In this document: piece by piece, positions 44,096 to 53,658 of the stretch
Numbering within the stretch: the first letter of the stretch is position 1
Layout: each line of letters begins with the position of its first letter
NCBI RefSeq assembly: GCF_009663685.2
Contig: NZ_RCOG02000002.1
Location: 310,001-374,000 of the forward strand
DNA length: 64,000 nt
Direction: 5' to 3'
Source: Cupriavidus sp. U2
GTDB lineage: Bacteria; Pseudomonadota; Gammaproteobacteria; Burkholderiales; Burkholderiaceae
The notes under the pieces: generated by a model
The model's input: only the letters and a program-made list of their open reading frames with translations
Told to the model about the DNA's origin: nothing
Database searches by the model: none
Made by a program: the position numbers and the translations under genes

Positions 44096-46771
44096 GTGCC
44101 GTTGCAGTCGTCGCTGCCTTTCGAAGGATCGGATATTGCCGACGCGCCGGCCGCCCTGGCGGGCCGGCTGGCGCTGCCCGTGCCCGACGGCCATCGCGAC
44201 GAACTGCGGCTGCCCGACGGCACGCTGCGCGAACCGTGGGCACGCTTCTTCGGCATCCTGGACGACCTGCGTCCCGCCGCGCTGAACGCCCATGCGGCGG
44301 CCGTGTCGCGCCGCATCCGCGACAACGGCGTGACATACAACGTCTACGCCGACCAGGGCGGCGCGCGGGCCTGGCAGCTGGAGGTCTTTCCGTTCCTGGT
44401 GTCCGAAGCCGACTGGGCGGTGATCGAGGCCGGCGTCACGCAACGGGCCACGCTGGCCAACGCCATCCTGGCCGATATCTACGGGCCGCAGACACTGCTC
44501 ACGCGCGGGCTGCTGCCGCCGGGGCTGGTCTACGGGCATCCCGGCTACCTGCGCCCGCTCAAGGGCTACCAGCCGCCGGGCGGCAGCTTCCTGCAGACCG
44601 TGGCGGTGGATCTCGTGCATACCGACAACGGCTGGACGGTCATCGCGCATCGGACCGAGACGCCTTCGGGCATGGGCTACGCGCTGGAAAACCGGCTGAT
44701 CGTTTCGGGCCAGTACGCCGACGCGTTTCGCGAACTGCGCGTGCGGCGCCTGCCGCCGACCTTCTCGCAGTTGATCTCGACGCTGGCGCACGCGGCGCCG
44801 GCGGGCCTGGCCGAAGAGGGCGCCAGCGCGGCCACGGGCGCGGGGCGGCAGATCGTGCTGCTGTCGCCGGGGCCGTTCAACGAGACCTACTTCGAGCACA
44901 CGTTCCTGGCGCGCTACCTGGGCATCACGCTGGTCGAGGGCAAGGACCTGACCGTGCGCAACGACGTGGTCTACCTGAAGACATTCGGCGGGCTGGAGCG
45001 CGTCGACGTGATCCTGCGCCGCCTTGACGATGTGTTCTGCGACCCGCTCGAACTGCGCAGCGATTCGATGCTGGGGGTGCCGGGCCTGCTCGAAGCGATG
45101 CGCGCGGGCAACGTGGCGGTGTCGAACGTGCCGGGATCGGGCTTTCTGGAGTCGCCCGCGATCCACGGCTTCCTGCCCGGCATCGCGCAGGCGTTGCTGG
45201 ACGAGCCGCTGGCGCTGCCGTCGGTCATGAGCTGGTGGTGCGGCGAGGCCGCCGCGCAGGAAGCGGCGCTGCGGCTGCTCGACGCAGCGTTCGTGATGCC
45301 CACCTATCCGCGCACGCCCGCCGATGCGCTGCTGGGCATGGAAAAGGGTCTGCAGCCGCTCGATGCATGGCGCGCCCGCATCGCAGAAACGCCAGATCGC
45401 TTTACGCTGCAGGCGCCGCTGCCGCTCTCGCACACGCCTTGCTGGGAGCCCGACGGCAAGGGCGGCGGACGGATTGGCTCGCGCGCGGCCATGCTGCGCG
45501 TGTTTGCGGTTGCCGATGGCAATGGCGGCTGGCAGGTCATGCCGGGCGGCTTCACGCGGCTCGCACCGCCCCATCTGGAAGCGGTGTCGATGCAGCTTGG
45601 CGGCACCAGTGCCGACACCTGGGTGCTGTCGAACCAGCCGGCGCAGGGGTTGATGCCGACGTTGGCCGGCCGTGCGCGCGGCGGGCCGGCATCGGCGCCG
45701 CCACCGCGTACTGCGCTGCCGTCGCTGGGCCCGGCGGCGGTGCCCCGGCCGCTGGCGGTATCGAGCCGCGCGGCCGAGAACCTGTACTGGGCCGGCCGCT
45801 ATGCCGAGCGCGCGGAAAACGTGGTGCGCGTGTGCCGCCAGATACTTGGCTCCATCGAATCGAACGACGAGACCGACGACGGCACGCTGAACATGCTGGG
45901 CCTGCTGGCGCAGTGGTTCGGGCTGGTGGCCCCGAACACGCCGTCGCCACAGGCGTCGCTGCGCGTGTTCGAACGCAGCCTGGTTTCCACGCTGGCCGAT
46001 CCGAATGCCGCGACGGGCCTGATGCCGACGCTGGCCAGCCACGCGCGTGCCGCCAACGAGATCCGCAACCGGTTGTCGAACGATCACTGGCGCACCATCC
46101 TGGCCGCGCGCAACGACTTCCAGGACGCGATGGCGGATGCGGCATGCCCGTCCGGCACGGCGGGCCACGGCGAGGGGGCCTACGACCGCTCGAAGGTGCT
46201 GGCCGCGCTGGAGCATCTGGCGATGCAGCTGGGCGCGATCAGCGGTGCGCAGGGCGACCGCATGACGCGCGACGAAGCGTGGCGGCTGGTCTTTATCGGC
46301 CGTCATATCGAACGGCTCGGCACGCTGGCGCTGTTCCTGGAACTGGCCGAAGGCAGCGGCGCGCTGGCGTCGCGCAGCGGCTTCGACATGCTGCTGCACC
46401 TGTTCGACAGCACGCTGACCTACCGCTCGCTATTCCCGGGGCGTAGCGACGTGGCTGCGCTGGTCGATCTGCTGGTGCTGGAGCCGACCAATCCGCGCGG
46501 CCTCTACGGCGTGCTGGACCGCCTGCGCGACAAGCTCGCGCAATTGCCGACCGGCGCCACCGGCCAGACGCGCGTGCCACTGGCCGAACTGCTGCCGCCG
46601 GCAACCGCGCTGCCGTCGCGCTCGCTGCTGTGCGAGCGCGACAAGGACCGCTATCCCAAGCTGGCGGCGCTGTGCGATCAGCTTGGCGCGCGCATGGCGA
46701 AGCTGTCCGACGAAATCGGCGGCCGCTACTTCAGCCATGCCGGCGTGGCACCGGAGACGGACCTGCCATGA
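44096..46771 (+). CDS. Circularly permuted ATP-grasp protein fused to alpha-E domain
   Basis: An 891-residue protein. The N-terminal half matches circularly permuted type 2 ATP-grasp ligases (GVTYNVYADQGG, LKGYQPPGG, GYALENRLIVSGQYAD, LKTFGGLERVDVILRRLDDVFCDPLELRSDSMLG in sequence). From about residue 550 to the end is an alpha-E (DUF403) all-helical domain beginning AVSSRAAENLYWAGRYAERAEN. The two are separate neighbouring genes in many bacteria; here they are fused. ATP-grasp enzymes join a carboxylate to an amine using ATP, so a peptide-ligase role is expected. GTG start behind an AGGAGA site. The last four bases overlap the next gene (ATGA). Confidence 0.92.
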   Translation: MPLQSSLPFEGSDIADAPAALAGRLALPVPDGHRDELRLPDGTLREPWARFFGILDDLRPAALNAHAAAVSRRIRDNGVTYNVYADQGGARAWQLEVFPFLVSEADWAVIEAGVTQRATLANAILADIYGPQTLLTRGLLPPGLVYGHPGYLRPLKGYQPPGGSFLQTVAVDLVHTDNGWTVIAHRTETPSGMGYALENRLIVSGQYADAFRELRVRRLPPTFSQLISTLAHAAPAGLAEEGASAATGAGRQIVLLSPGPFNETYFEHTFLARYLGITLVEGKDLTVRNDVVYLKTFGGLERVDVILRRLDDVFCDPLELRSDSMLGVPGLLEAMRAGNVAVSNVPGSGFLESPAIHGFLPGIAQALLDEPLALPSVMSWWCGEAAAQEAALRLLDAAFVMPTYPRTPADALLGMEKGLQPLDAWRARIAETPDRFTLQAPLPLSHTPCWEPDGKGGGRIGSRAAMLRVFAVADGNGGWQVMPGGFTRLAPPHLEAVSMQLGGTSADTWVLSNQPAQGLMPTLAGRARGGPASAPPPRTALPSLGPAAVPRPLAVSSRAAENLYWAGRYAERAENVVRVCRQILGSIESNDETDDGTLNMLGLLAQWFGLVAPNTPSPQASLRVFERSLVSTLADPNAATGLMPTLASHARAANEIRNRLSNDHWRTILAARNDFQDAMADAACPSGTAGHGEGAYDRSKVLAALEHLAMQLGAISGAQGDRMTRDEAWRLVFIGRHIERLGTLALFLELAEGSGALASRSGFDMLLHLFDSTLTYRSLFPGRSDVAALVDLLVLEPTNPRGLYGVLDRLRDKLAQLPTGATGQTRVPLAELLPPATALPSRSLLCERDKDRYPKLAALCDQLGARMAKLSDEIGGRYFSHAGVAPETDLP

Positions 46772-47766
46772 GCAGCCTGCCGGCCAATCCCCACGCTGAA
46801 GCCGGGCCGCCCGAGCCGGCCGGCGCGCCACCGGTCACGGCACCGGCCACGCCACCGGACATGCCCACCACGCTGGACGTGCACCATGTCACCACCTACC
46901 AGTACGCGTGGCCCGTGGAACATGCGCAGCAGCGTGCCGTGGTGACGCCGCCGTCGTACCCGTGGCAGGCCGTGGGCGCGCACCGGACCGATGTGGAACC
47001 CGCGCCGACGCACCAGCACATGCGAACCGATGCGTTTGGCAACAACGTGCTGCATTTCATGCTCGATGTGCCGCACGAGACGATGCGCCTGACCACCCGC
47101 AGCACGGTCACTTTGATGCCGCGCTGGGCCGGGTTCGATGCGGCGCAGGGCATGCCATGGGAAGCGGCGGCGCAGCAGTTGCGCTACCGCGCCGGCCAGC
47201 CGTTCCACCCCGAGACGGAATTCGTCTACGCATCGCCGAACGTGGCGCTGCACGCGGACCTGCGCGACTACGCGCTGCAGAGCTTCACCCCCGGTGTGAC
47301 GGTGGCCGCCGGCGCCATCGACCTGATGCATCGCATCCACGCCGACTTCGCGTACCACGGCGAGACCACCGAAGTGCATACGCCCGCGCTGGAGGCGTTT
47401 GGGCTACGCAGCGGCGTGTGCCAGGACTTCGCGCAGGTGATGATCGGCTGCCTGCGGTCGATTGGCCTGGCCGCGCGCTATGTCAGCGGCTATCTGTGCA
47501 CCGATCCGCCGCCGGGCGAGCCGCGCCTGCTGGGTGCCGATGCCTCGCACGCGTGGGCCGGCGTCTGGTGCCCTGCCAACGGCTGGATCGACCTCGATCC
47601 GACCAACGACGTGCTGGCCGACACGCGCCACGTGACGCTGGCCATCGCGCGCGACTACAGCGACGTGCCACTGCTGCATGGCGTGATCGTCGGCGGCGGC
47701 GAGCATACGGTGGAGGTGGAGGTCAGCGTGGTGCCGGTGGCGGGTGCCGTCCGGCCCGTCGCCTGA
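46768..47766 (+). CDS. Transglutaminase-like cysteine peptidase
   Basis: A 332-residue protein. A disordered Pro/Ala-rich start of about 30 residues precedes the bacterial transglutaminase N-terminal domain (LDVHHVTTYQYAWPVEHAQQ) and the catalytic core with Cys218 (GVCQDFAQ), His261 (SHAWAGVW) and Asp277 (IDLDPTND). Members of this family act as peptidases or amide exchangers. The 4-base overlap with the ATP-grasp gene makes it the third member of that operon. Confidence 0.92.
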   Translation: MSSLPANPHAEAGPPEPAGAPPVTAPATPPDMPTTLDVHHVTTYQYAWPVEHAQQRAVVTPPSYPWQAVGAHRTDVEPAPTHQHMRTDAFGNNVLHFMLDVPHETMRLTTRSTVTLMPRWAGFDAAQGMPWEAAAQQLRYRAGQPFHPETEFVYASPNVALHADLRDYALQSFTPGVTVAAGAIDLMHRIHADFAYHGETTEVHTPALEAFGLRSGVCQDFAQVMIGCLRSIGLAARYVSGYLCTDPPPGEPRLLGADASHAWAGVWCPANGWIDLDPTNDVLADTRHVTLAIARDYSDVPLLHGVIVGGGEHTVEVEVSVVPVAGAVRPVA

Positions 47767-47904
47767 GCGGCACCGTACCGGGAATGCGCGGCGCCCCGCG
47801 CGGCACATTCCCGATGGATCATCCTTGTGTCATTCGAATCCATTGTCCGGGGCGTGGCCATCGGCAACGAGCGGCTTCTCCAGGCCAACGATTGGGAGTT
47901 CGAC

Positions 47905-50415
47905 ATGACACAGCAGGAACAGGAAGCCGCACTGGCGCGAGACCCGGATTCGCCCGGGGCGCGCGATCAGGCTGGCGGTGCAGGGCGCGATGAGGTGGGC
48001 GTGCAGGCCGCAGCGGGTATCACGTATTTCCGTGCCAACACGGATGGAACCGACGGCTCTCCCACGGGGGGCAACGCGATAACGGTGGGCCCGAACGGCA
48101 TCGCATCGGGCAGGAACAACCTCGCCATCGGCAACGGGGCGCAGGCAACGGGCGGTTACGACGCGATGGCGATGGGCTGGGACGCGCGGGCCACAGCGCA
48201 GAGCACGATCGCCTTTGGCGCGGGCGCGCGCGCCACGGGCAATCGCGCGTTCGCAATTGGCGAAAGTGCGAACGCCAGCGCGCTTCAGGCCATCGCCTTC
48301 GGGGCCGGCAGCAAGGCCAGGGGAGAGCTTAGCGTCGCGCTGGGCCACGGAAGCGTTGCCGAAGCCGATGGGACGGTCTCGGTCGGCACCAGCGAGTTCA
48401 AGCGCACCATTGTCAACGTTGCGCCCGGCGAGGTGTCGGAAAGCAGCACCGACGCCATCAACGGCAGCCAGCTCTACGCGGCGCTAGGCGGCGGAGGCGG
48501 CAGCGTGGGCGATCTCCAGTATTTCCACGCCAACAGTTCCAAGCCGGACGGCGAGGCCACCGGCAGCGACGCCATCGCGGTCGGGCCGCTGGCCGATGCA
48601 CCGGGCAGCGGTGGGCTGGCGCTGGGCCTGGAAGCGGTGGCAAACGGGCAAAACTCGACGGCCCTGGGCAGCAATGCGGCCAGCGTCGCGGACTGGGCGC
48701 AGGCCATCGGCAGCCGGTCGGTGGCGATTGGCTCTGGCGATGTCGCGGTTGGTGTCAACACCCAGGCCAATGGCGACGGCACGGCCGCGCTGGCGGTGGG
48801 GACGGGCGCCAACGCGGGCGGCGCCGGATCGGTGGCGATCGGTCACCAGGCCAGTGTATCGGCGGCGGACAGCGTGGCCATCGGGAACGGCAGCGTGGCG
48901 CTCCGCAAGGGCACGGTATCGGTCGGCACGCTGCTAAAGCCCCGCCGTATCGTGCATGTGATGAGGGGCGAACTCGATTCGGACGCCGCCACGGTGGGCC
49001 AGCTCAAGGACGCCGGGCTGAACCTGAATGCAGCCGGCGAAGTGTCCAATGCGTTCGTGGCCTATGACGACGCCACGCTGGGCCGCGTGACGCTGGCCAA
49101 CACGCTGGTCACGAGCCTGGTACCCGGCGAACTGACCGAGGGCAGCCAGGATGCGGTGACAGGCGCGCAGCTGTTCGCCACCAACCAGCAGCTCGGCCAG
49201 GCCCTCGACGCGCTGAGCCAGATCAATACGGCGGTGGAAGACATCACCGGTGGTGACGCCGGCGTGAAGTACTTCCATGTCGATTCGACCGCGTCGGATG
49301 CCGATGCGAGCGGCACCAATGCGCTGGCCATCGGCCCGAATGCCTCGGCGAAGAGCACCGGGGCGGTGGCCGTGGGCGACGCCACCGCGGTGACTGGGGC
49401 GGGAGGTCTGGCGCTGGGCGCGGGGGCCAGTGTCTCGGGCTCGTACAGCGTGGCGCTGGGACAGGGCAGCGTGGCGGACCGGCCGAACACCGTGTCGGTG
49501 GGGGCGGCCGACGCACGGCGCCGCATCGTCAACGTGGAAGCGGGCGTGGCGGACAACGACGCGGTGACTGTCGGGCAGCTGCGCACGGCCGGGCTGGACG
49601 TGAACGCGTCGGGCAACGTCGGCAACGCCTTCCTGGCCTACGACGACGACTCGAAGGCCCGTGCCACGCTCGACAACACGCTGGTGACAGGGCTGCGCGC
49701 GGCCAGCCTGACCCAGCTGAGCACCGATGCGGTGACGGGCGGCCAGCTGTTCCAGACCAACGCCAAGGTGACGAAGAACGCGCAGGAAATCGCCGATCTT
49801 GCCGAGACCGTGGCAGGCATCAGCAGCGGCGATGCGGACCTGAAGTACCTGCAGGTGAAGTCCACCGGCGCGGGCGCGACCGCCAGCGGCAACAACGCCA
49901 TCGCCATCGGCCCGCTGGCCACGGCCAGGGGCGACGGCAGTATCGTCCTGGGCGACGGCGCGACCATGGCCAGCACTGGCAGCGGCATCGTGATGGGCCG
50001 CAGCGCGCGCATCGAGACTGGCGGGGGCGGCGAGGGGTCGATTGCGCTGGGCAATGCCGTGTATGTGTCGGCCAACAACGCGGTGGCCATCGGCGCTGCC
50101 GCATCGGCGTCGAAGGCCGACAATGTGGCGATTGGCGGCTCGGCCACGGCTTCGGGCTCCACGTCCGTGGTGGTGGGCGCCAATGCCATGTCTTCGGTGA
50201 CGAATGGTGTCGCGCTTGGCGCGAAGTCCAACTGCGACCGCGCCAAGTCGGTGTCGGTCGGCCGCGCCAGCCTGCAGCGGCAGATCATCAACGTGGCAGC
50301 CGGCACGTCATCGACCGATGCCGTCAACGTCGGCCAGCTCACCGCCATGCTGGCGGAGCGCGACGCCTTGCTGGCCAGCCTGCAGGAACGCCTGGCCGCG
50401 CTGGAATCCGCCTGA
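47905..50415 (+). CDS. Large YadA-like head/neck repeat protein without signal peptide or anchor
   Basis: An 836-residue protein of four modules. Each begins with a phrase like YFRANTDGTDG, YFHANSSKPDG, YFHVDSTASDA or YLQVKSTGAGA (residues about 41, 206, 456, 648), continues through beta-roll repeats (AIAVGPxA..., ALGxGA...) and ends in a neck (RTIVNVAPG at 167, RRIVHVMRG at 347, RRIVNVEAG near 538, RQIINVAAG near 792). The last neck leads into about 24 residues of coiled coil ending ALESA, and the gene stops. There is no signal peptide and no membrane anchor. A GGGAG site precedes the ATG. It shares build and ends with the 328-residue protein at 38649; the two bracket the transglutaminase cluster. 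Confidence 0.82.
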   Translation: MTQQEQEAALARDPDSPGARDQAGGAGRDEVGVQAAAGITYFRANTDGTDGSPTGGNAITVGPNGIASGRNNLAIGNGAQATGGYDAMAMGWDARATAQSTIAFGAGARATGNRAFAIGESANASALQAIAFGAGSKARGELSVALGHGSVAEADGTVSVGTSEFKRTIVNVAPGEVSESSTDAINGSQLYAALGGGGGSVGDLQYFHANSSKPDGEATGSDAIAVGPLADAPGSGGLALGLEAVANGQNSTALGSNAASVADWAQAIGSRSVAIGSGDVAVGVNTQANGDGTAALAVGTGANAGGAGSVAIGHQASVSAADSVAIGNGSVALRKGTVSVGTLLKPRRIVHVMRGELDSDAATVGQLKDAGLNLNAAGEVSNAFVAYDDATLGRVTLANTLVTSLVPGELTEGSQDAVTGAQLFATNQQLGQALDALSQINTAVEDITGGDAGVKYFHVDSTASDADASGTNALAIGPNASAKSTGAVAVGDATAVTGAGGLALGAGASVSGSYSVALGQGSVADRPNTVSVGAADARRRIVNVEAGVADNDAVTVGQLRTAGLDVNASGNVGNAFLAYDDDSKARATLDNTLVTGLRAASLTQLSTDAVTGGQLFQTNAKVTKNAQEIADLAETVAGISSGDADLKYLQVKSTGAGATASGNNAIAIGPLATARGDGSIVLGDGATMASTGSGIVMGRSARIETGGGGEGSIALGNAVYVSANNAVAIGAAASASKADNVAIGGSATASGSTSVVVGANAMSSVTNGVALGAKSNCDRAKSVSVGRASLQRQIINVAAGTSSTDAVNVGQLTAMLAERDALLASLQERLAALESA

Positions 50416-50446
50416 TAAGGTGCCGACCGCTGGTCGGGGCGAAAAA

Positions 50447-50477
50447 AAACGGCCACGTGCATTACACGTGGCCGTTT
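50447..50477. terminator. Bidirectional intrinsic terminator
   Basis: AAACGGCCACGTG and CACGTGGCCGTTT form a perfect 13-bp stem with a 5-base loop. A-rich sequence on the left (GAAAAAAAA) and TTTCTTT on the right give T-runs in both directions. It ends both the repeat-protein gene (plus) and the gatB operon (minus). Confidence 0.92.
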
Positions 50478-50502
50478 CTTTAGAACAGGATCGGATCGGC
50501 GA

Positions 50503-51957
50503 TCAGCCCAGCTTCTTCTTCAGCAGTTCATTGACCTGGGCCGGGTTGGCCTTGCCCTTGGTGGCCTTCATGGCCTGGCCCACCAGCGCGTTGAACGCCT
50601 TTTCCTTGCCGGCGCGGAATTCCTCGACCGACTTGGCGTTGGCGGCCAGCACGTCATCGATGATCTTTTCCAGTTCGCCCGTGTCGGACATCTGCTTCAG
50701 GCCCTTGGCCGCGATGATCGCGTCGGCGTCGCCGTCCGATTCGCCGGCCCACATCGCCGGAAACACATCCTTCTTGGCCGTGTTGTTCGATACCGTGCCA
50801 TCGGCAATGCGCGATAGCAGTTTCGCCAGTTGAGCCGGGCTCACCGGCGCGGCGTCGATCGTGATGCCGTCGCGGTTCAGTTGCGATGCGATCTCGCCCA
50901 TCAGCCAGTTGGCGGCGGGCTTGGCGCTGGCGGCACCCACTTCCTTGACCACGGCCTCGAAGTAGCTGGCCAGGGCCTTGGTCGCGGTGATGGTGCTCGC
51001 ATCGTAGGCGGACAACCCGTATTGCGACACAAAGCGTGCCTGCATGGCGGCCGGCAGCTCGGGCAGCGCGCTCTTCACACGGTCGATCCAGGCCGCGTCG
51101 ATCTCCAGCGGCATCAGGTCTGGGTCGGGGAAGTAGCGGTAGTCGTGCGCGTCTTCCTTGGTGCGCATCGCGCGCGTCTCGCCGGTGTCCGGGTCGAACA
51201 GCACCGTCGCCTGGACGATCTCGCGGCCATCCTCGATTTCGGCAATCTGCCATTGCACTTCGTAGTCGATGGCCTGCTGCAGGAAGCGGAACGAGTTCAG
51301 GTTCTTGATCTCGCGCCGCGTGCCGAACTTCTCCTGACCCACCGGGCGCACGGACACGTTGGCGTCGCAGCGGAAGCTGCCTTCCTGCATGTTGCCGTCG
51401 CAGATGCCCAGCCACACCACCAGCGAATGCAGCGCCTTCGCATAGGCCACGGCTTCGGCCGAGCTGCGCATGTCGGGCTCGGTCACGATTTCCAGCAGCG
51501 GCGTGCCGGCACGGTTCAGGTCGATGCCGGTCATGCCCGCGAAGTCCTCGTGCAGCGACTTGCCGGCGTCTTCTTCCAGGTGGGCGCGCGTCAGGTTGAT
51601 GGTCTTCTCGTAGACGCCCTGCTTGCCTTCCACCTGCACCGTGATCTGCCCGCCCTGCACCACCGGGATCTCGTACTGGCTGATCTGGTAGCCCTTGGGC
51701 AGGTCGGGGTAGAAGTAATTCTTGCGCGCGAAGATGCTGCGCGGCGCGATCTTCGCGTCGATCGACAGCCCGAACTGGATGGCGCGCTCGACGGCACCCT
51801 TGTTCAGCACGGGCAGCACGCCCGGCAGCGCCAGGTCCACGGGGCAGGCCTGCGTATTGGCCTCGGCACCGAACGCGGTCGAGGCGCCGGAGAAAATCTT
51901 GGAGGCCGTGGAGAGCTGTGCGTGCGTCTCCAGGCCGATCACCACTTCCCATTGCAT
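50503..51957 (-). CDS. gatB: Asp/Glu-tRNA amidotransferase subunit B
   Basis: A 484-residue GatB. It opens with [15 protein letters not shown] and contains [31 protein letters not shown] and the C-terminal tRNA-binding helical and YqeY-like domain. It activates the misacylated Glu-tRNAGln or Asp-tRNAAsn by phosphorylation within the GatCAB complex, which GatA then amidates. It is the last gene of the minus-strand operon, downstream of two unrelated genes. Confidence 0.97.
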   Translation of the reverse strand: MQWEVVIGLETHAQLSTASKIFSGASTAFGAEANTQACPVDLALPGVLPVLNKGAVERAIQFGLSIDAKIAPRSIFARKNYFYPDLPKGYQISQYEIPVVQGGQITVQVEGKQGVYEKTINLTRAHLEEDAGKSLHEDFAGMTGIDLNRAGTPLLEIVTEPDMRSSAEAVAYAKALHSLVVWLGICDGNMQEGSFRCDANVSVRPVGQEKFGTRREIKNLNSFRFLQQAIDYEVQWQIAEIEDGREIVQATVLFDPDTGETRAMRTKEDAHDYRYFPDPDLMPLEIDAAWIDRVKSALPELPAAMQARFVSQYGLSAYDASTITATKALASYFEAVVKEVGAASAKPAANWLMGEIASQLNRDGITIDAAPVSPAQLAKLLSRIADGTVSNNTAKKDVFPAMWAGESDGDADAIIAAKGLKQMSDTGELEKIIDDVLAANAKSVEEFRAGKEKAFNALVGQAMKATKGKANPAQVNELLKKKLG

Positions 51958-52036
51958 GGCGGTTTTCCTAATCTGAGTGCTTTTCTGTATAGGTTGCTTC
52001 GGTTGCCGAATTCCAGGCCCTGCGCTGTCTGTGTCG

Positions 52037-53125
52037 TCAGGGGTCGGAACTCGTCAGCCATGAGTCCAGTTGTGCCAGCGCGGCCACGCGCGCCACGGCG
52101 TCGCCGCCGACGGTGACCCCGGAGCCGTTGCGGGCGGCGACGTCGCGCCGTACGTGCAGCTCGCTGGTGCCGTCGAAGCCATGGTACGCGCCCGGATAGA
52201 TTTCCAGGCGGAAACGGGCCTTGGGCTGCCGGCTTTGCACCGCATTCTGCAGCATTGCGCAGCGCGTGGCGGGCGTCCAGTCGTCGGCGCCGCCGATCAT
52301 CAGCAGCAATGGCGACCGCAGCCTGAAATCGTGCTGCTGCACGGCGCGCTTGCAGCCCGGATAGAACGCCACGGCGCGGTCCACGTTCGGCGCATCGGCG
52401 GGCCAGGGCCGGCTGGCGTCGATGGTGGCCAGCACCGCCTGCGCGCCGTTGGACCAGCCCAGCAGCACGATGCGGCGCGTGTCGATGCCCGGCTGCCTTG
52501 CCACCCAGCGCAACGCGGCGATGGCGTCGGCACGGCGCGTCTTGTCGTCGATGGATCGGGCGTCGAACGATTCCGTGCAGATGCCCTGGGCCTTGCCGCG
52601 CGCGCTGAAACTGTCGGGCATCAGCACGGCGTAGCCGCGCTCGGTCAGCCAGTGTGCGTACTCGCGATAGCGGGCCTGCAGGCCGGCCGCAGGATCGATC
52701 ACTTCCTCGATCGTGCCCGCGCGCCTGGCTGCCACCTTCATGTCGACCAGGCCGCCGCAGCCGTGCAGCGCCACCACCACAGGCAGCGGCTGGCTGCGGG
52801 CCACGGTGCCCTCGCGCGGCATGAACCAGTAGGCGGTCAGCGCCGGCGACCCCGGATCGGCGGGCAGCCGCACCCGCGCGGTGGCCGGTTCGGTCGCGGT
52901 GGCCGGCGCTGCCACAACGGCGGCGCTGGCCGGGCCGACCGGTGCGGTCAAGGGCGACGGCGGCGACAGCGGTGCCATCGACACCGCCGGCTGGGCCGGT
53001 GCGGCCGGCATCAGCGCCGCCACCACCGCCACGCCGGCCAGCGTCCCGCGCAGCCAGCGGCCCACCGTGGTCGGAACCAGCGGCGAGGCCTTCGGCGGCA
53101 AGGTGGGCGGGAACAGGCGTGGCAT
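52037..53125 (-). CDS. Exported dienelactone-hydrolase-like alpha/beta hydrolase
   Basis: A 362-residue protein. A membrane or signal segment near residues 28-45 and a Pro/Ala-rich linker up to about 85 precede an alpha/beta hydrolase domain. The nucleophile Ser225 is in GWSNGA, the acid is probably in GGADDWTP, and the His is in [18 protein letters not shown] is the oxyanion loop. It is predicted to hydrolyse an ester or lactone in the periplasm; the substrate is unknown. It lies between the lipoprotein gene and gatB. Confidence 0.85.
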   Translation of the reverse strand: MPRLFPPTLPPKASPLVPTTVGRWLRGTLAGVAVVAALMPAAPAQPAVSMAPLSPPSPLTAPVGPASAAVVAAPATATEPATARVRLPADPGSPALTAYWFMPREGTVARSQPLPVVVALHGCGGLVDMKVAARRAGTIEEVIDPAAGLQARYREYAHWLTERGYAVLMPDSFSARGKAQGICTESFDARSIDDKTRRADAIAALRWVARQPGIDTRRIVLLGWSNGAQAVLATIDASRPWPADAPNVDRAVAFYPGCKRAVQQHDFRLRSPLLLMIGGADDWTPATRCAMLQNAVQSRQPKARFRLEIYPGAYHGFDGTSELHVRRDVAARNGSGVTVGGDAVARVAALAQLDSWLTSSDP

Positions 53126-53151
53126 GGTCGATCGACGAATTCAGCCGGGGC

Positions 53152-53622
53152 TCAGCGCGTGCGCGCGCATTCGCCGGTGCCCGGTTCGAACATCACGGGC
53201 CACGCCTCTTCATAGATGCCGGGCGTGCAGTGCGACTGGCAGCTTGCGTGCGCCAGCGTGACGCGGCGCGGGTCCTGCCAGATCATCAGCTTGCAGGCGC
53301 TGCCGTCGTTGGCGCGCAGCTCGATGTGCGGCGTCTTGCGCACCTGGCGGAAATCGGCCAGGTTGAAGCTGCACGAGCCACGCTTGCCCACCCACAGCTT
53401 CCACTGCAGTTGCTGCACGGTGTTGTCGGCCACGCGCAGCTGCGCGTCCTCGCGGAAGCCGTCTTCCTCGGTGCGCTGGCAGTTGCCAGCCAGGTCGATG
53501 TCGCGCGCCGCGATGGGCGTGGAGCGGCCAACGAACGGAATCTGGCAGCCGGCCAGCGTCACGGCCACCGCCAGGGCGGCGGCCAGTCTCAGCGGGATGC
53601 GGGGCAGGGCGTGCATGCGCAT
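53152..53622 (-). CDS. Lipoprotein of unknown function
   Basis: A 156-residue protein. The signal peptide ends in a lipobox, VTLAGC, so the mature protein starts with a lipidated Cys about residue 26. Several further Cys residues in the mature part suggest disulfides. I recognise no family. The gene sits 27 bases before the hydrolase gene and 36 after gatA. Confidence 0.8.
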   Translation of the reverse strand: MRMHALPRIPLRLAAALAVAVTLAGCQIPFVGRSTPIAARDIDLAGNCQRTEEDGFREDAQLRVADNTVQQLQWKLWVGKRGSCSFNLADFRQVRKTPHIELRANDGSACKLMIWQDPRRVTLAHASCQSHCTPGIYEEAWPVMFEPGTGECARTR

Positions 53623-53658
53623 GATGGCTCGGGGCAGTGGGCGGTTTGGCGACGCCGA

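Noticed and set aside
47905-50415. CRISPR or satellite array in the repetitive gene
   Set aside because: The repetition is at the protein level (YadA-head motifs) in one open frame; the DNA repeats are neither exact nor spaced by unique spacers.
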